Of a DNA stretch of 64,000 nucleotides, positions 58,052 through 64,000 are shown piece after piece. The DNA is from Coriolopsis trogii. Taxonomy: Eukaryota; Basidiomycota; Agaricomycetes; Polyporales; Polyporaceae. The notes under the pieces are model-generated. The model ran no database searches and was not told where the DNA came from. It worked only from the letters and a program-made list of their open reading frames with translations. Numbering within the stretch: position 1 is the stretch's first letter; the number at the start of each line of letters is the position of its first letter. Location of the stretch: positions 186,001 to 250,000 of the forward strand of contig JAHYIO010000002.1 in assembly GCA_020543525.1 (NCBI GenBank), given 5' to 3'. A program made the translations under genes and the position numbers.

Positions 58052-61000
58052 TCACGCGACATCGCGGCGACGCTGGGACGATGCTCCCTGACCTGGAAGT
58101 CTTGAGCTTGGGCTTGCACTGCCCGAGGGAGCGATGTTCGCCTTTGGCAGCGTGCCGTCCATCGCGCGGGTCGTCCTGGTCGGTGGCTCGACGATGGTCT
58201 TCGTGCGAGCGGCGCGCTTCGACGACGACGCACCGACTCCGTTCGAGCCCGCTTCGGTCCGAGGCTTCTTGTGCGCTCTCATGCTTGTTCCCGGTCCCTC
58301 CTGACGCAAGTGGGACGTGTGGTATGAGGGGCGTTCGGACACTTTGTCTTCTGCGGGCCAAGACGCATCGTCGAGTTGTAGCGCGTCTTCGAGGACGTCG
58401 ATGACGGTATCGTGATCCTCCAGCAGGGCGACGATGGCCTCCATCTCCTTTATGCGCTCCCGAGTCGGGCCTGTGCGCATCCACAGCGCAGGCGACACCT
58501 TCAACCTGGGTGGTTCCCTTTTGCCCCGAAGACGCAGGTCTTCTTTCTTCTTGCTCGAGCCGTCTGCGCGTGTTCTCCCGGAGGGAACAGCAGCACGAGG
58601 AGCGGCCTCGGCTGCAGCTGTCTTGGCCTCCAGATAGTCGTACCTGACCTTGAACAGACCCAACAGCGTGTGGACCAGGCTGTTCAACGGACCGTTCAGC
58701 GCCGCATCCTCCTGCGGTCCAGCGAAGAAGACAAGGTTTGTCGGCCCGTTCGAGAGCTTGCCGTACGCGACGGTGGCCCTCTTCATCATCGGCGCGCATG
58801 CCTGGCCGACACATCGGACGCCGGCGCTCTCAAAATAGCCATGTATGAAGCCTGCCAGACTTGGAGCATCCAGGTTATGGTAGAGGAAGCACACGGCGCA
58901 GTAGACTAGGACGTGGAAGAAGGACTCTAGCTCGTCGGGGACGCTCGCACTCGCCTTGGGGTTGTCCAGGCGGTAGAGCGATGTAGTGTCCCAGGTTCCC
59001 TGTGTGTGTCGTGCGTGCAGATATTGTCAGAGTCAAAGTTGGTACTGAAGGGATGCATGGCCACATACCAGTCTATGGAGGCACGGGTTGGCGTCTTTGT
59101 CTACCGCGAGTTCCCAGTCTGACAAAACACCTTCCCAAGATACGAAAGGCCCGCTCTCGTCCTCGGCGACGACAGGGCGTATCAGGATATTGCCGGGGCT
59201 GACGTCGCCGTGCAGGAGGCCGCACAGCGTGTATGCAGACTTGTGAGCTATGTGCATATTGTGTCAGTCCGATACTATCTGATACCGTGACGGCGGACGG
59301 TCGGATAGTAGAACAAGGTTGCTCACCAATTATGGCATCGCAGAGGATGCCCACCAGTTGGCTGCTCGACGTGAACGCCGTGAGGGGCATACACACGTCG
59401 CGCATGACCACACGGTAGTGAGTGAGGTGCTGCAAGCCTCTTCCTGGCTGGGGCCTCGGACTCTCGTCGTTCTCCATGACGTCTGCAGATCGCTTTTTGC
59501 CGGCCTGAGTACTTCCCTGGCTCGCACCCTTGTTGGACATTACCTGAGGCTTCCGCCGCTTTGCATTCGTGCGAGTGTTCCTTGACTTATGCTTGCGCTT
59601 GCGTGGCGGGAGCGATGGTGGAATGTATGCAGGAGCCATGGTGGCAGGAAACGTGCGACTGATCTGCGAACTTGACTCGGAATTGTCCATTGTTGCGTCA
59701 TCTTCTTCGAACCTCAGGGAAGTATCCGTCGCAGGAAACTTCTTCAGTATCACGCCACACGCACTCACTGGCGGTTGCGCCGTGAACAGAGCGTCCGACG
59801 CTTCGAAGCGAGGCAAGTGCACTTTGACGCGTTTCGGACCGCTGACAGGGGAGTAGTTCGACGTCTCCGTCTCTTGGTCCATGATGTGATCCTCGTGGAC
59901 GACGACGACCGGGACGTTCTCCACTCCAGCCGCGTTCAGCTGCTCCAAGATGGCGCCTTCCCCCCGGATGCCCTTATAGTAGGGTCGCCAGGCGTCTTTG
60001 ATGAAGACGAGACGTTGGGTGAGCCAGTCCAGGGCGACGTAGCCGCGCATGCCGTAGCCTAGCAGGCTATCGCGCTGGACGATGGGCCGGCCTACAAGAT
60101 AGATCCTTCCCGCAATGAAGATCATGGATCGAGGGTGTCCCGGTTGAACAGATTCGCGAAACAGCTGACGGGCGTGAGTGAAATCGGGGATGACGCGCAG
60201 CGCCTGGTGGTGGCACGTCGCGCGGCATCGGTGAGACGGATCGGGAATAGGTGATGCGTCGTCGAGATCCATAGACGTTGCGGCCACGGTAGGTTGTTGG
60301 GTGGAGACAGTATGAAGCGAGTGTTCTCGCGAGTCAAGATCTTCGTCACATTTGCAGACCTCGTCCATGCGCGTCCAGCCGTACGAGTCCTCGGAAAGAG
60401 CAGTCACCGATGTGTCGATGCCCTGTTGCTCTGGAGACAACGTCGAGAAGCAGTGAAGAAACTTGAGTAGGTGCTTGAAGCCCGAGAGAGAGTGGATGTA
60501 GTCGACAGCTTCAGAGACGATTACCCCGGAACGATCCCAGCGCATGGCACGGAACATGGGCCCGTTGACAAAGAGCATGTAGAGTGCGGTTCGATGCTGG
60601 GAAGAGAACACCCCCTCAGCGCGGGACAGCAATCGCGCAACATATTCCTGACGCGATTTTGGGTCCGCCTTCGGGGTATTCTCTCCATCGTCGAATGGAT
60701 CGTTCTGTGCTCCACCATGAGCGAAGTCGATGGATAGACGTTGGAATCTCCAGTTGCTGGTCGAGTCAGTAATGGAGTCTCTGTCAACTGTATCGGCTAG
60801 AAATCCATGTTCCCGAGTTCGCGCGGCGTCTCTACGCTTCTTATGGGGATTGTCGACAATGTGAAGGTCATAACCAGGACAGAGTCCGTGGCACTGATCC
60901 GCTTTGCGCTGGGGTAAACAACGAGTGGTCAATGTTCGCTCAGCACAGATGGTTACTGCACCATTGCGTCACATACCCAAGCGTTGGCATAGTCTCTTGA

Positions 61001-61186
61001 CGTCAAGGTCGTCTGAACCCCAGGATCCTTGGTTATACCGAGGGCCGAGACGAATGACCACCACATAGAGTTAATCCTGGTTTGCGGATACGCACTTTCA
61101 AAGGCTTCCTGAGGAGAATAGCATTGAATCACGTCAGTGAGGAACTGAGAGAAGCTCATTGCGATGACAACGTCGTCTTGCATCAT
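58052..61186 (-). CDS. FunK1 fungal-type protein kinase, 972 aa
   Basis: Exons 61186-60977, 60908-59327, 59247-59069 and 58999-58052 (2919 nt in frame, GT-AG). The conserved FunK1 N-terminus is present (MSFSQFLTDVIQ; VARLLSRAEGVFSSQHRTAL; FRAMRWDRSGVIVSE). The kinase lobe has GYGMRGYVALDWLTQRLVFI followed by KDAWR. The catalytic loop is HGDVSPGNIL (610-619), with Gly for the usual Arg of HRD and Asp612 and Asn617 kept. DWE is at 641-643 and the activation segment ends in GTWDTTS. The C-terminal 200 residues are basic and disordered with KKKEDLRLRGKRE-type runs, possibly nuclear. It is the closest relative of the 51.7 kb pseudogene. A gene carrying the homeodomain-family C-terminal module lies upstream on the same strand. 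Confidence 0.92.
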
Positions 61187-61683
61187 GAAGCGGATTCTCG
61201 GCGAGTCCGAGATCTGGGAGGTTCAAGTTGGGACGATAGCCAGAATGAAGCGAACGTGACGACTGAGCAGTTTGCGGTACTCAGGGTTTCTCGCTTGCGT
61301 TGGTTCAAGACCAGAGAATAATGAGGGACGATCGTCGTCACAGTTCAATCGCGGTGAAAGTCAAAAAACATTCAACCCGGACCTGTGGCGGGTGAGACAA
61401 CGGCTTACATAAGCAATACTGAACGCTCATCCGAATTCACAGCGCTCACGGGGGCAGGCGTTGTACTTGTAGTCCATGGTGCGAACAGCAGGCTTCTTCG
61501 TAGAGATGGCTAAGTGCATGATCATCGAATCTCATACTATACAAACGTAACCCAATGAAAAGTGATGGCAGTATCTCTAATGATACACGGTAACTTTGAG
61601 ATCAAGATGGAGAGAATCAAGAGAGAATGTACACAACGATCGCCGAGATTATCCAAAAACACGACTCAGCGACATGCTCATCT
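61187..61683. other. Gap upstream of the second FunK1 gene
   Basis: About 500 bp holding its upstream region and the 3' flank of the next gene. Nothing coding recognised. Confidence 0.4.
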
Positions 61684-62839
61684 TCACGCACGAGGGTGAG
61701 CCGCCACGAGCCCAATTGCAGCGTACCTCCCGTTCTCCACATCCTCGAAAAACTGTCTGCACGTCGCGAACTCCTCCGATTGAATCCAAGCAGAGAGCTC
61801 CTCGAACGTCGAGGGTGTCCATGACTGCGACTCGGCCTCCGTGTCTGCCACCGTCTCCGTTGCACTATTGTTCTTCCTCTCCGACCCCGATCCTGTCGTG
61901 GTCGTCGTCGACTTAACGGGCCCCAACTGAGGCGGACGGCGGTAGACACGGGGAGGAGCAGCGAGGGCTTCCGTCAACATATTCGCTAGAACCAGAAGAT
62001 CATGCCCAACAGCGGGCACGACGCAACGCGGGCACGGCGCGCGCCGGCTTACTTGCCTGCGTGAGCGTCCGCGACGGCGTTGCACTTCTCCACCGGCAAA
62101 TGTGGAAGGAGAGGCAGGAGTGGTAGTCGCTGTGGCGAGCGCCGCGGGGGTGACAGGTGCACGGTGAACGGAGTGAGGATGCAATGGCGCTGCAGTTAGG
62201 TCTTGAGACGTGAGATCGGAGGGTGACAGATGGTATTCGGGAGCTTGGTATGGGGCGCCATGAAGTTTGATGCGAGAAGCGCGCGCGGCGGGGATTCTAC
62301 GTGCACGAGTGGACTTGATTCCCAAAGGTAGAAAAGGATATGAGAGTAGCCCTCAAATTCTAGTGTGAGGAGAGTGTAAGAGAAGACACTCACAGCACCC
62401 TTGATATTGCGCCCTTTGGGGTCATCGATCATGGGCTGGTTATGGGAGGGACGGGTTGGTGGCGTCGGTTCAAGCACGCCACAGGTGCTAGCACCGGGCA
62501 TCGCATGCTCTTGCAGTAGGTTCGGATGGCAATGAGCGCTCTCATCGGCGCGCGTGAGGTGTATATCGCAGTGCAAGGGAGCGGAAGGAGACCCTTGACG
62601 CCAGCGATGAGAGAGTTCAGCATGCGTGGCGTAGACGTCGCCAGAAACAGATGCTGCGTACCTGTGTAAAGATCCACCCGTTCATCTCTCTCTTTCTGCT
62701 CCATAGGGGCATTGGGCTCTCTGCCCACGCAAATTGGAGTATCGACAGGAATATCGGTTTCTGGTGTGAGGGACGCAGTCTGCGGCGAGTTGAGGGCGTC
62801 AATGTTGCAGGTATTGCTCGAAAGGACGGATGATTCCAT
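61684..62839 (-). CDS. Protein with the homeodomain-family C-terminal module, about 335 aa
   Basis: Exons 62839-62662, 62593-62394 and 62313-61684 (1008 nt in frame, GT-AG introns of 68 and 80 nt). The middle contains a basic run RRRGRSRRQVSRR next to CPRC. The C-terminus reads LVLANMLTEALAAPP, then TFEELSAWIQSEEF and FFEDVENGRYAAIGLV. This matches the module at the end of the homeodomain proteins at 17.4 kb (TLSELSEWI, FFRDINEGRYTRIGLL) and 0.4 kb. I see no homeodomain in the modelled part. An upstream exon (about 63135-62930) can be joined in phase through a GTGCGT...AACAG intron and would add KRYLRSKLSRATVHLAART. The N-terminus is therefore open. Role unknown, presumably nuclear given the basic run. 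Confidence 0.55.
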
Positions 62840-64000
62840 TATAATTCTGAGCTGTTTGTCGATAGTGAAAAAGGATATGCGACTGAGAAATGTGTAATGA
62901 TGAGAGGAGGATTGGGGATAGGACGCACCGAGTCGAGCTGGTTATGGATAGTACGGGCGGCGAGGTGAACTGTGGCGCGACTGAGCTTCGACCTGAGGTA
63001 CCTCTTAAAAGATGTAGTCTTGCGAAGAGTTTGCGAGGGTAGGTTGATGGTGGAAGTTGACAATGCGTGCGGAATGCTGTCGAAATGGGATGGGACAGGA
63101 ACAATGGAAGGCTGGTGGCGGCAGGTGTTATGTGGCTGTGTTGGCGGCAAAGGGTGCCGAGGCCCATCACCTACCGCAGCTCCCTGAACAGAAAAGAAAA
63201 GTAATAATCGAGGTCCATACGTAGAGTCAGCTACATCCTGCTACATCCTGCGAGGAGGCCGTAGAAGCGTCTTTTCACGACTGAACCGGGAGAAGCTTCC
63301 GCGCAAGGGTGAGTAGGACTGCCAGTGACAGGTCTACAACGTGGCAGGGCAAACGTTGGAGACCGATAAACAAATGAGAGGATCATCGGGAGCTGTTGAA
63401 TAGCACAAAATATCAAGCTTATAGAAGTGAACCCCAAGATGGGCGGCTGTAGAAGCATATCAAGCCGGAGTCGAGAGTCAGAAGAAGGGAGACCAATGTC
63501 GTCATTCCAGGCAGAAGCATGACGACAGGAAGATACCCCCGTCAAACAGAGCTATAGAACAGTGTGGTGCTTAGCAAAAAGTCATTGTAGGTCTGAGATT
63601 CGAAGGCATGCTGCATGTGTACAGATGGGAAGTGCAACATATAGATAGGGCGGTAGCGGCTGGAGGCGCTAATGTGTCAAGTACAGACTTGTGCTACTGA
63701 CGAGAGGTTATAGGCTTACCGACCGCCGTTGCCTAGCAGGAGTCTGCATGCACAGAACAGACTTTCATTGCTCAAGCTACAGGAAATCGAGACGGGGGTG
63801 CTTGGAGCTAGAAATGATCTATACACTACGTACCTTTCTCATGAGCACTATGCCCAGGGCAAGTGCATCAAATGAGCACTGAGAGCAAGGCTGGGTGAGG
63901 CACTTCGAGATAAGCCTTCTCCATTGTTCTGCCAAATCAATCGCGTCGTGTCCAGGAGTCAGCCATGGCAGAGAAAGGACTGGTACTAAGCCAGCCTCTC
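62840..64000. other. Right edge, unresolved
   Basis: May contain 5' exons of the preceding gene (to about 63150). Beyond 63.2 kb I see no gene on either strand. Confidence 0.35.

Noticed and set aside
1..64000. CRISPR arrays, rRNA genes, bacterial operons or an integrated virus
   Set aside because: No spaced direct-repeat array, rRNA core sequence, ribosome-binding-site-led gene chain or viral replication gene was seen. The DNA is intron-rich and eukaryotic.
63200..64000. Possible further gene at the right edge
   Set aside because: Only short frames without motifs or usable splice chains. Any gene would be truncated by the window end.

Overview
The window looks like nuclear DNA of an Agaricomycete (mushroom-forming basidiomycete), possibly a polypore. 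The evidence is dense GT-AG introns of about 45-80 nt, two intact FunK1 (Pkinase_fungal) kinase genes plus a broken third, many DUF6534-type multi-pass membrane proteins, and a KRE6/SKN1-type GH16 protein. I deduced exon structures by hand from frame continuity and splice motifs. Models whose summed exons gave an intact frame were treated as reliable.

Layout. 0.4-1.45 kb (-): an atypical homeodomain gene. 2.3-4.6, 9.6-11.9 and 13.4-15.6 kb (-): three diverged DUF6534-like genes (family A). The first is followed at 5.1-5.7 kb by an intronless membrane-protein gene, and a wrecked copy of that gene lies at 12.8-13.0 kb. 7.15-9.16 kb (+): GH16 beta-glucan synthesis protein. 16.3-17.2 kb: homeodomain relic. 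17.4-18.5 kb (-): intact homeodomain gene (315 aa). 19.1-22.1 kb (-): FunK1 kinase (953 aa). 23.9-26.9 kb (+): 13-exon dynamin-like GTPase (764 aa). 27.2 kb (-): intron-containing tRNA-Thr. 28.0-28.4 kb (+): COX8/COX7c-like subunit (77 aa). 28.4-31.5 kb: no convincing gene.

31.5-50.86 kb is a tandem array of a unit of about 8 kb, present two and a half times. Each unit starts with a DUF6534 gene (family B, +). The first is an intact 18-exon gene of 336 aa. The second and third share two frame-breaking deletions. Units 1 and 2 also carry a 207-aa mushroom-type hypothetical gene (-) and a chaperonin-60 relic (-). Unit 3 is cut off after the DUF6534 gene. Units 1 and 3, but not 2, carry a GC-rich insertion in the same intron.

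51.7-54.4 kb (+): FunK1 pseudogene lacking the catalytic loop. 54.4-55.0 kb: homeodomain-family relic. 55.4-55.8 kb (-): small Cys-rich protein. 56.2-57.6 kb (+): pseudogene of a Grn1/nucleostemin-type GTPase. 58.05-61.2 kb (-): second intact FunK1 (972 aa). 61.7-62.8 kb (-): a gene sharing its C-terminal module with the homeodomain proteins.

The most interesting pattern is that each of the three FunK1 loci sits next to a member or relic of the same homeodomain/C-terminal-module family. The rest is a typical fast-evolving accessory region built by local duplication and decay, interrupted by a few housekeeping genes (GH16, dynamin, tRNA, COX8).
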